Shown: positions 8,145 through 19,477 of the stretch, piece by piece | How positions within the stretch are numbered: position 1 is the stretch's first letter | Layout: the number at the start of each line of letters is the position of its first letter | Translations under genes and position numbers: made by a program | Source: Acuticoccus kalidii | GTDB taxonomy: Bacteria; Pseudomonadota; Alphaproteobacteria; Rhizobiales; Amorphaceae | DNA length: 64,000 bases | Direction: 5' to 3' | NCBI RefSeq assembly: GCF_021556395.1 | Contig: NZ_JAKGCS010000036.1 | Coordinates: 682,001-746,000, forward strand | The notes under the pieces: model-generated | Databases searched by the model: none | What the model saw: only the letters and a program-made list of their open reading frames with translations | Told to the model about the DNA's origin: nothing

Positions 8145-8888
8145 TTGCAGCGCTATAAGCTCGTCATCGAATATGACGGCCGCCCCTTCGTGGGCTGGCA
8201 GCGGCAGACGAACGGCCGTTCGGTGCAAGAAGCGCTGGAGGACGCGGCGGAGCGGCTGTGCGGGGCCCCGACGCGCGTTTATGGCGCGGGGCGGACCGAT
8301 ACGGGTGTCCACGCGAGCGGCCAGGTGGCGCATCTCGACTTCGAGCGCGATTGGAAGGCCGACACGGTGCGCGACGCGATGAACGCGCACATGCGGCCCG
8401 AACCCGTCGCGATCCTCTCGGCAAGCCCGGTCGGGCCCGAGTTCGACGCGCGTCACTCGGCCCGCAAGCGGCACTATCTCTACCGTATCGTGAACCGCCG
8501 GCCGCCGCTGGCGCTCGACACGATCGCCTGGCAGGTCGCCGTCCCGCTCGACCACGAGGCGATGGACGAGGCCGCGAAACGCCTTCTCGGCAAGCACGAC
8601 TTCACGACCTTCCGCGCCTCTCAGTGTCAGGCGCTGAGCCCGGTGCGCACGCTTGACCGGCTCGACGTGCGCCGGATCGGCGAGATTGTGACGATCGAAG
8701 CCTCCGCCCGATCTTTCCTTCACAATCAGGTTCGGTCCATGGTGGGCTCTTTGGTGGAGGTGGGGCTCGGTCGCTGGACGGCGGACGATATGACCGCCGC
8801 CCTCGTGGCGCGTTCGCGTCCGGCCTGCGGACCGGTCGCACCGGCGACGGGACTGATTTTGACGCAAGTGGACTACGAGGACGGTTGA
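8145..8888 (+). CDS. truA: tRNA pseudouridine(38-40) synthase
   Basis: Isomerises uridines 38-40 in the anticodon arm of tRNAs. The 247-residue protein contains the catalytic motif GAGRTDTGVHA with nucleophile D52, plus RHSARKRHYLYRI and the C-terminal FLHNQVRSMVGSLVEVG typical of TruA. The start is TTG at 8145, immediately after the fmt stop codon; the resulting MQRYKLVIEYDGRPF matches the family N-terminus, so a TTG start with translational coupling is the best reading. Its stop (8886-8888) overlaps the mtnP ATG by one base. Confidence 0.95.
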   Translation: MQRYKLVIEYDGRPFVGWQRQTNGRSVQEALEDAAERLCGAPTRVYGAGRTDTGVHASGQVAHLDFERDWKADTVRDAMNAHMRPEPVAILSASPVGPEFDARHSARKRHYLYRIVNRRPPLALDTIAWQVAVPLDHEAMDEAAKRLLGKHDFTTFRASQCQALSPVRTLDRLDVRRIGEIVTIEASARSFLHNQVRSMVGSLVEVGLGRWTADDMTAALVARSRPACGPVAPATGLILTQVDYEDG

Positions 8889-9760
8889 TGGACGTGACGT
8901 TGGGGATCATCGGTGGCTCCGGGCTCTACGAATTGCCCGGCCTGCGCGGTGAATGGGAGACCATCGAAAGCCCGTGGGGCGAGCCGTCCGACCAGGTGCT
9001 GCGTGGCACGCTGGGGCCGACGCGGATCGTGTTCCTGCCGCGGCACGGGCGGGGCCACCGGGTCGACCCGACCAACATCAACTATCGCGCCAATATCGAC
9101 ATCATGAAGCGGGCGGGCGTCACCGACCTCGTGTCGCTGTCGGCCTGCGGCTCGCTGCGCGAGGATCTGCCGCCCGGAACGTTCGTCATCGTCGATCAGT
9201 TCATCGATCGGACCTTTGCGCGGGATAAGACCTTTTTCGGCCCCGGCTGTGTCGCGCACGTGTCGATGGCGCATCCGGTGAGCCGCGATCTCGGCGATCG
9301 GATCGAGGCGGTGGCGAAGGTGATGGGTCTGCCGCACCGCCGCGGCGGCACCTACCTCGCGATGGAGGGGCCGCAATTCTCCTCCCTCGCCGAATCGCAT
9401 CTCTACCGCGCATGGGGCGCCGATGTGATCGGGATGACCAACATGCCCGAGGCCAAACTCGCGCGCGAGGCCGAGATCTCCTATGCGACGGTCGCGATGG
9501 TGACGGATTTCGATTCCTGGCACCCCGACCATGGCGAGGTCGACATCTCGCAGATCATCGAGACGATGAGCGCCAATGGCGAGGCGGCCCGCAATCTCGT
9601 CGCGACGCTCGCCGAAGGGATGCCGGCAACGCGTGAGCCGTGCTCGCGCGGGTCCGACACGGCGCTCGAATTCGCCATCATCACCGCGCCCGACAAGCGC
9701 GATCCCGCCCTCATTGCCAAACTCGATGCGGTCGCCGGCCGCGTCCTGTCGCGGAGCTGA
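8888..9760 (+). CDS. mtnP: S-methyl-5'-thioadenosine phosphorylase
   Basis: Phosphorolyses methylthioadenosine, the by-product of polyamine and related synthesis, to adenine and 5-methylthioribose-1-phosphate. The 290-residue protein has the N-terminal phosphate-binding LGIIGGSGLYELPGL, FLPRHGRGHR, the SACGSLRED segment, YLAMEGPQFSS and GMTNMPEAKLAREAEI, all diagnostic of the MTAP branch of purine phosphorylases. The ATG at 8888 overlaps the truA stop (TGATG). apt follows after 3 bases, so adenine released here can be recaptured as AMP. The rest of the methionine salvage pathway is not in the window. Confidence 0.93.
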   Translation: MDVTLGIIGGSGLYELPGLRGEWETIESPWGEPSDQVLRGTLGPTRIVFLPRHGRGHRVDPTNINYRANIDIMKRAGVTDLVSLSACGSLREDLPPGTFVIVDQFIDRTFARDKTFFGPGCVAHVSMAHPVSRDLGDRIEAVAKVMGLPHRRGGTYLAMEGPQFSSLAESHLYRAWGADVIGMTNMPEAKLAREAEISYATVAMVTDFDSWHPDHGEVDISQIIETMSANGEAARNLVATLAEGMPATREPCSRGSDTALEFAIITAPDKRDPALIAKLDAVAGRVLSRS

Positions 9761-9763
9761 TCG

Positions 9764-10309
9764 ATGAACGATCTCGTCCGAAACGATCTCGCCCAATATG
9801 TGCGGGCGATCCCGGACTATCCCCGCAAGGGCATCATCTTTCGCGATGTGACGACGCTGTTCTGCAACGCCAGCGGCTTCCGCCGCACGGTCGAGGCGAT
9901 GGCCGGCGCGTTTCGCGAGCGCGGCATCGACATGGTCGCAGGGATCGACGCGCGCGGCTTCATCCTCGGCGGCGCGATCGCGGTGGAGCTCGGCAAGGGC
10001 TTCGTCGCGGTGCGCAAACGCGGCAAGCTGCCGGCGGAGGTCTACCGCGAGGAATATTCCCTCGAATACGGGGTCGACGAGGTCGAGATCCATGTCGACG
10101 CCGTTCCGGCCGGCTCGCGCGTCCTCCTCGTCGACGACCTGATCGCGACGGGGGGGACGGCGATGGCGGCGGTCAAGCTGATCGAGCGGGCCGGCGGCAC
10201 CGTGCCCGCCGCCGCGTTCGCGATCGATCTTCCCGATCTCGGCGGCGCGAAGGGGCTGCGCGACAAGGGCGTCGACGTCTTCAGTGTGCTGTCCTTCGAG
10301 GGCGACTGA
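9764..10309 (+). CDS. apt: Adenine phosphoribosyltransferase
   Basis: Converts adenine plus PRPP to AMP. The 181-residue protein has the type I PRTase PRPP-binding loop VLLVDDLIATGGT (residues 120-132), the IPDYPRKGIIFRD N-terminal segment and GIDARGFILG. It is coupled to mtnP, with 3 bases between stop and start, which makes a two-step salvage of methylthioadenosine into AMP. It is the last gene of the fmt-truA-mtnP-apt run; the next gene is convergent 6 bases away and no T-rich hairpin lies between them. Confidence 0.95.
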   Translation: MNDLVRNDLAQYVRAIPDYPRKGIIFRDVTTLFCNASGFRRTVEAMAGAFRERGIDMVAGIDARGFILGGAIAVELGKGFVAVRKRGKLPAEVYREEYSLEYGVDEVEIHVDAVPAGSRVLLVDDLIATGGTAMAAVKLIERAGGTVPAAAFAIDLPDLGGAKGLRDKGVDVFSVLSFEGD

Positions 10310-10315
10310 GACGCC

Positions 10316-10684
10316 TCAGTCGGGCGTCGCCTCACCGGGCGTCGCCTCTCGGGCCGCCGTGTCGTCTTCGACATAGATCGACGGCGCGATCTGGTCGGCA
10401 TTCACCCAGCCCAGGACGCCATTATACCGCACGCGGCACCAGTCGGCCGCGTCGATCTCGGGGCTGATATCGCATCGGTCGACGGGCACGTGGCGCGCGT
10501 CGTGCGGAAGCGTGCCGAGGATCGCCCCGTCGGCCGCCGGCGCGTCGCGGATCGCGACGGTCTCGCCATCCGCCACCTCGAAGACGTCGACGATCGTGTC
10601 GACCACGAACACGCGCGCCGTCGCCGGCAGCGGCGCGGTGGGGAGAAGGATTGCGATCGCGATCACGAATGCGGCGCGGTTCAT
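10316..10684 (-). CDS. Secreted SH3-like domain protein
   Basis: The 122-residue protein starts with a signal peptide (MNRAAFVIAIAILLPTAPLPATA). The mature part reads like a bacterial SH3 domain: VAIRDAPAADGAILGTLPHDARHV, a Cys pair (DRCDIS...ADWCRVRY) and the closing strand GVLGWVNADQIAP, with W-C-R-V-R-Y and G-W-V at the usual positions. Such domains bind peptidoglycan or proteins in the periplasm. The start overlaps the end of the upstream RNA methyltransferase by 4 bases (ATGA), so it is translationally coupled. Specific partner unknown. Confidence 0.75.
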   Translation of the reverse strand: MNRAAFVIAIAILLPTAPLPATARVFVVDTIVDVFEVADGETVAIRDAPAADGAILGTLPHDARHVPVDRCDISPEIDAADWCRVRYNGVLGWVNADQIAPSIYVEDDTAAREATPGEATPD

Positions 10685-11487
10685 AGGCCGTGCTCCAGCA
10701 TGTGGGTGTGAAGCGCGAGCGCGCTCGTCGCCGCGACATTGAGGCTGTCGAAGCCCGGCGCGATGCGGACCGCGAGCGGCTCGGCGAGCGCGATCAACTC
10801 ATCCGGCAAGCCGTCCCCTTCGGTGCCGAGGAGAAAGGCGGCACGCGGCGCGAGCGGCGTTTCGCCGAGGATCTTCGTCCCCCGCGGCGTGAGGGCGTAG
10901 GGGGTGACGTTTCGCGCCGCGAGGTCGGCGAGGAGCGCCCTCGTGCTGGCCGCGCGGATCGTCGGGACGATGAGCGGCGCGCCGACGCCGACACGGATCG
11001 CCTTGCGATAGAAGGGATCGGCGGTATGGGGGTCGATCGCCACCGCCGCCGCGCCGAAGGCGGCCGCGTTGCGGTAGATCCCGCCGACATTGTCGTGGTT
11101 CGAGAGCGTGACGAGGACGGGAAGGCGGACCGGCCCCGTTTCCGGCAACAGCGCGAGGTCGGCCGACGCCGGAACATCCGCCGCGGCGAGAATGCCGCGA
11201 TGGAGGTGGAAGCCGGCGATCGCGTCGAGAACCGCTTGTGGCGCGACATAAAGCGGTGTCGCCCCGCGTTCTTCCAGCACCGGCAGGCGGGCGGCGCGGC
11301 TCTCCTCCACGAGGATCGAGCGGACGGTGAGCGCCGAGCGGAGGAGGACGTTCAGCACCGAAAGCCCCTCGGCGATGAAGATGCCCTCGCGGCCGACGAG
11401 ATCGCGCTCGCGCACCTCGCGAAAGACCGCGATCTCCGGCGCGTCGTGGTCGGTGATGCGGATCGGCGGGGCAGGCGGAAGCCTCAC
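10681..11487 (-). CDS. TrmH/SpoU-family RNA 2'-O-methyltransferase
   Basis: SPOUT-fold methyltransferases use SAM to methylate ribose 2'-OH in tRNA or rRNA. The 268-residue protein has an N-terminal substrate-binding region (EGIFIAEGLSVLNVLL) and the three SpoU motifs: 1, NHDNVGGIYRNAAAFGA, with the catalytic Asn/Arg; 2, FLLGTEGDGLP; 3, VRIAPGFDSLNVAATSALALH. In motif 3 the usual I-P-M is replaced by I-A-P-G-F. The target nucleotide cannot be told from sequence. The gene overlaps uup by 4 bases upstream and the SH3-like gene by 4 bases downstream, forming a coupled three-gene minus-strand operon. Confidence 0.85.
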   Translation of the reverse strand: MRLPPAPPIRITDHDAPEIAVFREVRERDLVGREGIFIAEGLSVLNVLLRSALTVRSILVEESRAARLPVLEERGATPLYVAPQAVLDAIAGFHLHRGILAAADVPASADLALLPETGPVRLPVLVTLSNHDNVGGIYRNAAAFGAAAVAIDPHTADPFYRKAIRVGVGAPLIVPTIRAASTRALLADLAARNVTPYALTPRGTKILGETPLAPRAAFLLGTEGDGLPDELIALAEPLAVRIAPGFDSLNVAATSALALHTHMLEHGL

Positions 11488-13295
11488 CCCGCGAGCTCCT
11501 CGCGCTTCATCTCAAGCTCCAACCAGCGTTCCTCCGCCGCCTCGCGCTCGGTCTGCTTCTCGGTGATCGCCGTCGTCAGCGCATCGAACCGCTTCGGATC
11601 CTTGGCGTAGAGGTTCGGATCGGCGAGACGCTCCGACATCTCGGCGATCTCCTTCTCGAGGGCTTCGATTTTGGCGGGAAGCGTTTCGAGATCGTGCTTC
11701 TCACGGAAGGAGAGTTTCACCTTCTTTTGCTGTGCCGGGCGTGGCGCGGCGTCCTTTTTCGGTGCCTTCTCGCGCTTTTCGTTGCCGACGGGCTCGGTCG
11801 GCGCGGCACCGCGCTGGTCGAGCATATCGCTATAGCCGCCCGGATATTCGCTCCATTTGCCGCCGCCTTCCGCGACGAGGGTCGTCGTCACGGTGCGATC
11901 CAGAAAGTCGCGATCGTGGCTGACGAGGAGGACGGTGCCGTCATAGTCGGCGATCACCTCGGCGAGGAGGTCCAGCGTTTCGAGGTCGAGATCGTTGGTC
12001 GGCTCGTCGAGAACGAGGATGTTCGATTCCATCGCGAACGCGCGGCCGAGGAGCACCCGCGCCCGCTCGCCGCCGGACAGTGCGCCGACGGGAGTGTTGA
12101 ACTGCTCGGGCGTGAACAGGAAATCCTTGAGATAGCCCGCGACGTGCTTCGTCGTCTGGCCGACCGTGATCTGGTCGCTGCCCGACGGGCTGATCGCCTT
12201 GCGCAGCGACATGGTGGGATCGAGCCCCTCGCGCCGCTGGTCGAGGAGGATGGGCTTGAGGTCGACGCCGAAGCGCACCGTCCCCGCGTCCGGCTGAAGG
12301 CGGCCGAGAAGGATGTTGATGAGCGTCGTCTTGCCGACACCGTTGGGGCCGACGAAGCCGATCCGGTCGCCCCGCATCACGGTGAGCGAAAGATCCTTGA
12401 CGATCGGCTTGCCGCCGAACGCCTTTTCGAGCCCCTCGGCGATGATGAGCCGCTTGCCGGACCGCTCGGCCGCGCCGATCTGCATGTCGGCGAGGCCGGT
12501 CTGCTTGCGCTGGTCTCGCCGCTCCTGGCGCAGGGCCTGGAGATTGCGCAGGCGCCCCATATTGCGCTTGCGCCGCGCCGTCACGCCATAGCGCAGCCAT
12601 TCCTGTTCCTGCTCGATCTTCTTGTCGAGCCGGCGCCGCTCTTCCTCCTCGGCGGCGATGATGCCGTCGCGCCAATCCTCGAACTCGGCGAAGCCGCGCT
12701 CCATGCGCTGGGTGTGCCCGCGGTCGAGCCAGACGACGGCGGTCGACAGCGTTTCGAGAAAGCGCCGATCGTGGCTGATGAGGACGAGCGCCTTGCGCCG
12801 TTCCTCGAGGAGATTTTCAAGCCAGGCGATCGCCGCGATGTCGAGATGGTTGGTCGGCTCGTCGAGGAGGAGAACGTCGGGATCGGGGGCGAGAGCGTGC
12901 GCGAGGGCGGCGCGGCGTGTCTCACCGCCGGAGAGCTTGGTGGTCGGCGCGTCGGGGTCGAGGCCGAGGCCTTCGAGGATGATGCGGCCGGCGTGCGGAT
13001 CGTCGCCGGGGCCGAGGCCGGTCTGCACGAAGGCTTCGATCGAGGCGTAGGCCGACAGGTCCGGCTCCTGGGCGAGATAGCGCACGGTCGCGCCGGGCTG
13101 CATGAAGCGCCGGCCCGAATCGGGCGCGACGATGCCCGCCGCGATCTTGAGAAGCGTCGACTTGCCCGAGCCGTTGCGGCCGACGAGCGCGATCCGCTCG
13201 CCCGCTCCGACTTGCAGCGACGCATCCTCAAGGAGGGGCGTGCCGCCGAAGGTGAGGGCGATGTCTTGCAGAGTGAGAAGTGGGGGCCTTGCCAT
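11484..13295 (-). CDS. uup: ABC-F ATPase, Uup-like
   Basis: The 603-residue cytoplasmic protein has two ABC domains and no membrane segment, as in the ABC-F family that acts on ribosomes. First domain: Walker A GRNGSGKST (39-47), signature LSGGETRRA, Walker B LLLDEPTNHLD. Second: GPNGVGKTT, LSGGERARV, LVLDEPTNDLD. The linker between them is Arg/Gln-rich (RRKRNMGRLRNLQALRQERR). The C-terminal coiled coil (LPAKIEALEKEIAEMSERL...KQTEREAAEERWLELE) is the Uup DNA-binding-type domain, which favours Uup over other ABC-F members. The ATG at 13295 gives the normal family start; upstream codons to 13400 look unconserved. Confidence 0.9.
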   Translation of the reverse strand: MARPPLLTLQDIALTFGGTPLLEDASLQVGAGERIALVGRNGSGKSTLLKIAAGIVAPDSGRRFMQPGATVRYLAQEPDLSAYASIEAFVQTGLGPGDDPHAGRIILEGLGLDPDAPTTKLSGGETRRAALAHALAPDPDVLLLDEPTNHLDIAAIAWLENLLEERRKALVLISHDRRFLETLSTAVVWLDRGHTQRMERGFAEFEDWRDGIIAAEEEERRRLDKKIEQEQEWLRYGVTARRKRNMGRLRNLQALRQERRDQRKQTGLADMQIGAAERSGKRLIIAEGLEKAFGGKPIVKDLSLTVMRGDRIGFVGPNGVGKTTLINILLGRLQPDAGTVRFGVDLKPILLDQRREGLDPTMSLRKAISPSGSDQITVGQTTKHVAGYLKDFLFTPEQFNTPVGALSGGERARVLLGRAFAMESNILVLDEPTNDLDLETLDLLAEVIADYDGTVLLVSHDRDFLDRTVTTTLVAEGGGKWSEYPGGYSDMLDQRGAAPTEPVGNEKREKAPKKDAAPRPAQQKKVKLSFREKHDLETLPAKIEALEKEIAEMSERLADPNLYAKDPKRFDALTTAITEKQTEREAAEERWLELEMKREELAG

Positions 13296-13516
13296 GCCCA
13301 CCGCATAGCGCGCTTTCCGGCGGCGGGGAATCACCCCTCGGCGAAGAAATTCACCATGCCGGAACGTGTGCCCGATGCCCGCGCGATCCCGGAACGCCAT
13401 GGCACGCGCGCCGATGGTGTCATTTGCGAGGCGGAAAAGTGATCGATCGCCTTTGTCTTTATCGTGTTGTTAACCATGCCTCTTCACCATCCGGGATAGC
13501 GAAGAGGAGCGACGAT

Positions 13517-13852
13517 ATGGCGATCCACGGGGTGTTCATCTCACCGAAGAACAAGAACGGCGCTGCGATCGACATGATGCTGCGTCAGCGTTTCAGCGAC
13601 GTTTATCGCGTCGGGGTGGAGTTCTGGCTGGTCGACACGGCGCGCGACGCCGATCAGGTCGGCGCCGTCATCCGTCCGGGCCTCGGCGAGGCGGACAAAA
13701 TGTTCATCGCCGGCCTCACGCGCGACACGTTCTCGACCCTGTCGGCGGCCGCGCGCGCATGGCTCACCGCGCCGGAACGCGGCTGGCGGGAGCGGAAAGA
13801 CGGCCTCGGAGCGCAGGATGCCGAGGGCACGCCGTTCGCGATCGCGGCCTGA
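13517..13852 (+). CDS. Hypothetical protein
   Basis: A 111-residue soluble protein with no recognised family. The start is well supported by GAGGAG at 13504-13509, 7 bases before the ATG. It contains a possible alpha/beta core (GVFISPKNKNGAAIDMML...GVEFWLVDTARDADQVGAVIRPGL) and an acidic-aromatic tail. Its upstream region, shared with the divergent uup gene, contains TTAACCAT at 13470-13477, which matches the known CtrA half-site in alphaproteobacteria. Base composition and codon use are like the neighbours. Confidence 0.6.
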   Translation: MAIHGVFISPKNKNGAAIDMMLRQRFSDVYRVGVEFWLVDTARDADQVGAVIRPGLGEADKMFIAGLTRDTFSTLSAAARAWLTAPERGWRERKDGLGAQDAEGTPFAIAA

Positions 13853-13860
13853 CCGCGCCG

Positions 13861-14673
13861 TCAATTGATGGCGTGGCTCGCAGCCACCACTGGCTTGGGT
13901 CGCGGCATTTTTATGGCCATCGGGAGGGCGCAAAAGTCGACATGCGGCAACGCGCCGAATCTCGGCCGGGCGATATAGTAGCCTTGCACGAGATCGACGC
14001 CGGCACCGATGAGATAGGCGAGCTCGTCGGCCGTCTCGACGCCTTCTCCGACGACGCGGACTCGCAACGCCTTCGCGATCATCATGATGCCGGAGAGGAT
14101 GGCTTGGCGCTGGGGCGAGGTGTCGATATCGCGGACCAGTTCGCGGTCGAGCTTGATGAGATCCGGCACGAAGGCCACGAGCGTGCTGAGGCCTGAAAAG
14201 CCAGCGCCGAAATCGTCGACGGCGCTCGTGAATCCGAGCCGGCGATAATGATCGATGATGCTGCGAAGTCGGTCGAGATTGTCGATCTTCTCGTGCTCGG
14301 TGATTTCGAAGATGAGCCGGTGGATCGGGAAGCCATGCGTTTGGGCCGCGGCGAACGTGGACACGAGGCTCTCAGCGGGGGACCCGATCGAGTTCGGGTC
14401 GACATTGATCGACAGGCGCGTGTCACTGTCGCGGAATAGACGACTGGCAAGAGCGATGGCCTTGGCACGGGTCGCCTGGTCGAAGTCGCGCCGATTGTGG
14501 GGGACGAGCCGGGAAAGGATGGTGTGCGCCGGCTCCCCGTCCAAGCCCCGCACGAGGGCCTCGTAGGCGAAAATGGATCGGTTCCGTAGATCGACGATGG
14601 GTTGAAATGCAAATCCGAACCCGAATCCTAGCGCGCGCCTTTCGCCGACACTGAGATCGTTCGTGTAGGTCAT
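13861..14673 (-). CDS. Stand-alone EAL-domain c-di-GMP phosphodiesterase
   Basis: The 270-residue protein is a single EAL domain without GGDEF, PAS or membrane parts. The residues needed for c-di-GMP hydrolysis are all present: E38 in EALVRG, N90 in INVDP, E123 in FEITE, D153 and D154 in DDFGAGFSG, K174 in IKLD, E210 in GEGVE and Q230 in QGYYIARP. It should therefore be an active cytoplasmic phosphodiesterase converting c-di-GMP to pGpG. The N-terminal FAFQPIVDL fits the EAL fold. Neighbouring genes give no clue to its signal; a perfect 12-bp palindrome lies 29 bases upstream of its start codon. Confidence 0.88.
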   Translation of the reverse strand: MTYTNDLSVGERRALGFGFGFAFQPIVDLRNRSIFAYEALVRGLDGEPAHTILSRLVPHNRRDFDQATRAKAIALASRLFRDSDTRLSINVDPNSIGSPAESLVSTFAAAQTHGFPIHRLIFEITEHEKIDNLDRLRSIIDHYRRLGFTSAVDDFGAGFSGLSTLVAFVPDLIKLDRELVRDIDTSPQRQAILSGIMMIAKALRVRVVGEGVETADELAYLIGAGVDLVQGYYIARPRFGALPHVDFCALPMAIKMPRPKPVVAASHAIN

Positions 14674-14701
14674 GACCTATCTCGGTTGAACTATGAATTT
14701 C

Positions 14702-14713
14702 CAAACATGTTTG
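14702..14713. promoter_or_regulatory. 12-bp palindrome upstream of the EAL gene
   Basis: CAAACATGTTTG is a perfect inverted repeat in the AT-richer 150-base gap between the sugar permease stop and the EAL start. It could be an operator for the EAL gene. There is no second copy nearby and no assigned regulator. Confidence 0.3.
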
Positions 14714-14824
14714 TATCCTTCGTATAAGTCTCAAAGTGGCCGCTTCGTTCCGACTTTTATCGCCGCTCTCGGGGCGAGCATCATATTTGTGCAATGAATG
14801 CGGCCGATTTCGCTCTTGCCGACG

Positions 14825-15792
14825 TTAAGTTCGACGCGGGGCGCTGCGTCGCTTGGCGCCGATCCCGCCGGCAAAGGCGAGGACGGCGATGATGACGATC
14901 CCCTGGACGACGTCCTGCGCGCCGGCGGGCAACCCCCAAATCTGCATCGTGGTGACGATGAGGACGAGGAGGAGTGCGCCGAACAGCGTGCCGAGCGCGG
15001 TCGAGAACCCGCCGAAGATCAGTGAGCCGCCGAGCACCACCGCGCCGACCGACTGGAGAAGATAAGGCGTTCCCATGTCGAGAAAGGCGCCGCCGACATT
15101 GGCCGAGAGGAGCGCCCCGGCGAACGCTGCCGAGACGCCGGAGATCACGAACGAGATCGTGACCGTGCGGCCGGTGCGAACGCCGGCGAGTTCGGCGGCG
15201 CGGATATTCTGGCCCGTCGCGGAGAGGGATTGGCCATAGGCGGTGGCGTTGAGAAGAAAGGCGGCGAGCGCGGCGGCGAGGATTGCGACGAGCGCGATCA
15301 CCGGCAGGTCGCCGATCCGGCCCGAGGCGAGCCATTCGAGCGCCGGTGCCGTCTCGAAGCCGCGTACCTGGCGGTTCACCATCAGCGTCGCAGTGGCGAG
15401 GATATAGCCCATCGCGAGGGTCGCGATCATCGCCGCGATCTTGAGGCGAACCACCATGAACGCGTTGATGAGGCCGACCACGAGGCCGGTGAGGAGCGCC
15501 GCGCCGAGCGCGATCGGCAAATGGAGGTTCGAGCCATCGGCGAGCGTCACGGTGACGAAGGCGCTGAGCGTCACGATCCCGGCGACCGAAAGGTCGATAT
15601 TACCGCGTCCGGTGGCGATCACGAACATCTGGCCGAGCGCGACGAGGGCGAGGAAAGAGGCCGAGCGCGCGACGCCGCTGATCGAATGGAGGCTGAACCG
15701 CTCCGTCGCGATCGACAGCGCGACCCAGAGGACGAGAACGCCGAGCGCCGCCCAGATCCAGCGGTGGCGCTTCGGCAAGGACAGGATACGGT

Positions 15793-15796
<4 letters not shown>
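14825..15796 (-). CDS. ABC sugar importer permease (RbsC-like)
   Basis: Inner-membrane permease of the ribose/xylose-type carbohydrate importer family. The 323-residue protein has about ten hydrophobic segments and the family signatures FVIATGRGNIDLSVAGIV near the N-terminus and GAVVLGGSLIFGGFSTALG near the C-terminus; ATGQNIRAAELAGVRTGR is the conserved cytoplasmic loop that contacts the ATPase. The ATG at 15796 overlaps the stop of the preceding fused ATPase-permease by 4 bases. It is the third gene of the SBP / fused ATPase-permease / permease operon, so the transporter probably uses two different permease halves. Confidence 0.9.
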
Positions 15797-18261
<2,465 letters not shown>

Positions 18262-18283
18262 GGCGGCGTCGAGCGCGGCGCGG

Positions 18284-19321
18284 TCAGTCGGCCGGGGCGT
18301 CGAGGAGCTTCTCGTTCACCCATTCCTGCGTGTAGGTCGGGCTCACGATGCGGCCTTGGGGCATGTCGGCATATTCGTCGAGATTGGCCTCTTCGACGAC
18401 GGCGACGGGCATCGTCATCTCCTTCGGCACCTCTTTGCCGTCGGCGAGGGCGAGGGCGACCCAGAAGGCGGCGCCGCCGATGCCGGGCGTCGTGTTCATC
18501 GAGGTCGTCGTGTAGCCGTGCGCCTTGTGCTGGGCGGCCCACCAGCGGATGAAGTCGGCGCTGCCGCCGCCCTCGATCACCGGCATATGGCCTTCATATT
18601 CGCCGCCATATTGCTCGAACGCCTGGGCGATCCCGTAATCGTCGCTGCCGCCTTGGCCGAGAACGGCGTCGATCTTCGGAAGGCTCGGCAGGACGTTGGC
18701 GATCGCGGCCTGGGCGACGGGCGCCGTCGCCTGGCCATAGACGGTGGCGGCGATATTGACGTCGGGATGCTGCTTGAGAACGGCCATCTGCGCGGCGTTC
18801 ATCTGTTCGTCCGGCCCGGAGCCTTTGACGCCGCGCACGACGATCACATTGCCCTTGTCGCCGATGAGCTTCAGCGTCGCTTCGGCCTGCTCGGTTTTGT
18901 AGGCGGTGAAGTCGAAGCCGAGCGTGTGGGCGCAGTCGGCGGTGAGGAGGCTGTCGAACGCGATCACCGCGATCCCGGCCGAGCACGCCTTCGAGATGAT
19001 GTCGTTGAGCGCGGTCTCCGAGGCGGCGTTGATCGCGATGGCGTCGACGCCGCGCAGGATGAGATCGGCAATCTGGCTCTGCTGCTGCGGGACGCTGCCG
19101 TCGCCATTCAGCACCACGAAGTTGGAGATCAGCCCTTCGGACTTCGCCTGTTCGGCCGCCGCGGTGAAGGAATCCACCATCTGGCGGCGCCAGTCATTGC
19201 CATAGAAGGAGTTGCTGAGGGCGATCACCGGCGCGTCCGCCGCAAGGGCGGGAAGGGCGGTCGGTCCGGCGAGAGCGGTCGTCGCCACGAGGGCAGCCAG
19301 CACGGTGCGTGCGCAGTTCAT
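18284..19321 (-). CDS. ABC sugar importer periplasmic binding protein
   Basis: The 345-residue protein has a signal peptide (likely cut after ALPALA) and a periplasmic-binding-protein type 1 fold as in ribose-binding proteins: IALSNSFYGNDWRRQMVDSF at the N-terminus, DAIAINAASETALNDII, GDKGNVIVVRGVKGSGPDEQ and AVLGQGGSDDYGIAQAF. The ligand cannot be read from sequence. It is the first gene of the left-hand importer operon. Its promoter region carries a NanR-type element (19401-19419) shared with the apiose operon, so I infer that its ligand is apiose, an apiose-containing glycoside or a pathway intermediate; that is a hypothesis. Confidence 0.88.
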   Translation of the reverse strand: MNCARTVLAALVATTALAGPTALPALAADAPVIALSNSFYGNDWRRQMVDSFTAAAEQAKSEGLISNFVVLNGDGSVPQQQSQIADLILRGVDAIAINAASETALNDIISKACSAGIAVIAFDSLLTADCAHTLGFDFTAYKTEQAEATLKLIGDKGNVIVVRGVKGSGPDEQMNAAQMAVLKQHPDVNIAATVYGQATAPVAQAAIANVLPSLPKIDAVLGQGGSDDYGIAQAFEQYGGEYEGHMPVIEGGGSADFIRWWAAQHKAHGYTTTSMNTTPGIGGAAFWVALALADGKEVPKEMTMPVAVVEEANLDEYADMPQGRIVSPTYTQEWVNEKLLDAPAD

Positions 19322-19400
19322 AAAATTCCTCCCAATGAAATATCGTCTTTTTTCGCGGGTAACTTCGGCGCTCCCGCGTTTTGCCCAGTCGACCTGGGTC

Positions 19401-19436
19401 GAGCTAATGATTATACCAGTGTAACAGGCCGGTCAA
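19401..19436 (-). promoter_or_regulatory. Promoter with overlapping NanR-type operator for the left importer
   Basis: Read on the minus strand: TTGACC (19431-19436), a 15-base spacer, then TATAAT (19410-19415). The -10 lies inside CTGGTATAATCATTAGCTC (19401-19419), which matches 16 of 19 bases with the element before the apiose operon. GGTATA is the hexamer recognised by E. coli NanR. A repressor bound here would cover the -10 box. The predicted transcript would have a leader of about 80 bases before the binding-protein gene; the short spacer is a weakness. Confidence 0.6.
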
Positions 19437-19477
19437 TTTCGACATCTGGTTTTGGAGGCGGCGTGAAGGAGCGCGCG

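Noticed and set aside
7020..8867. A 615-codon minus-strand open frame
   Set aside because: It is antisense to fmt and truA, both unmistakable.
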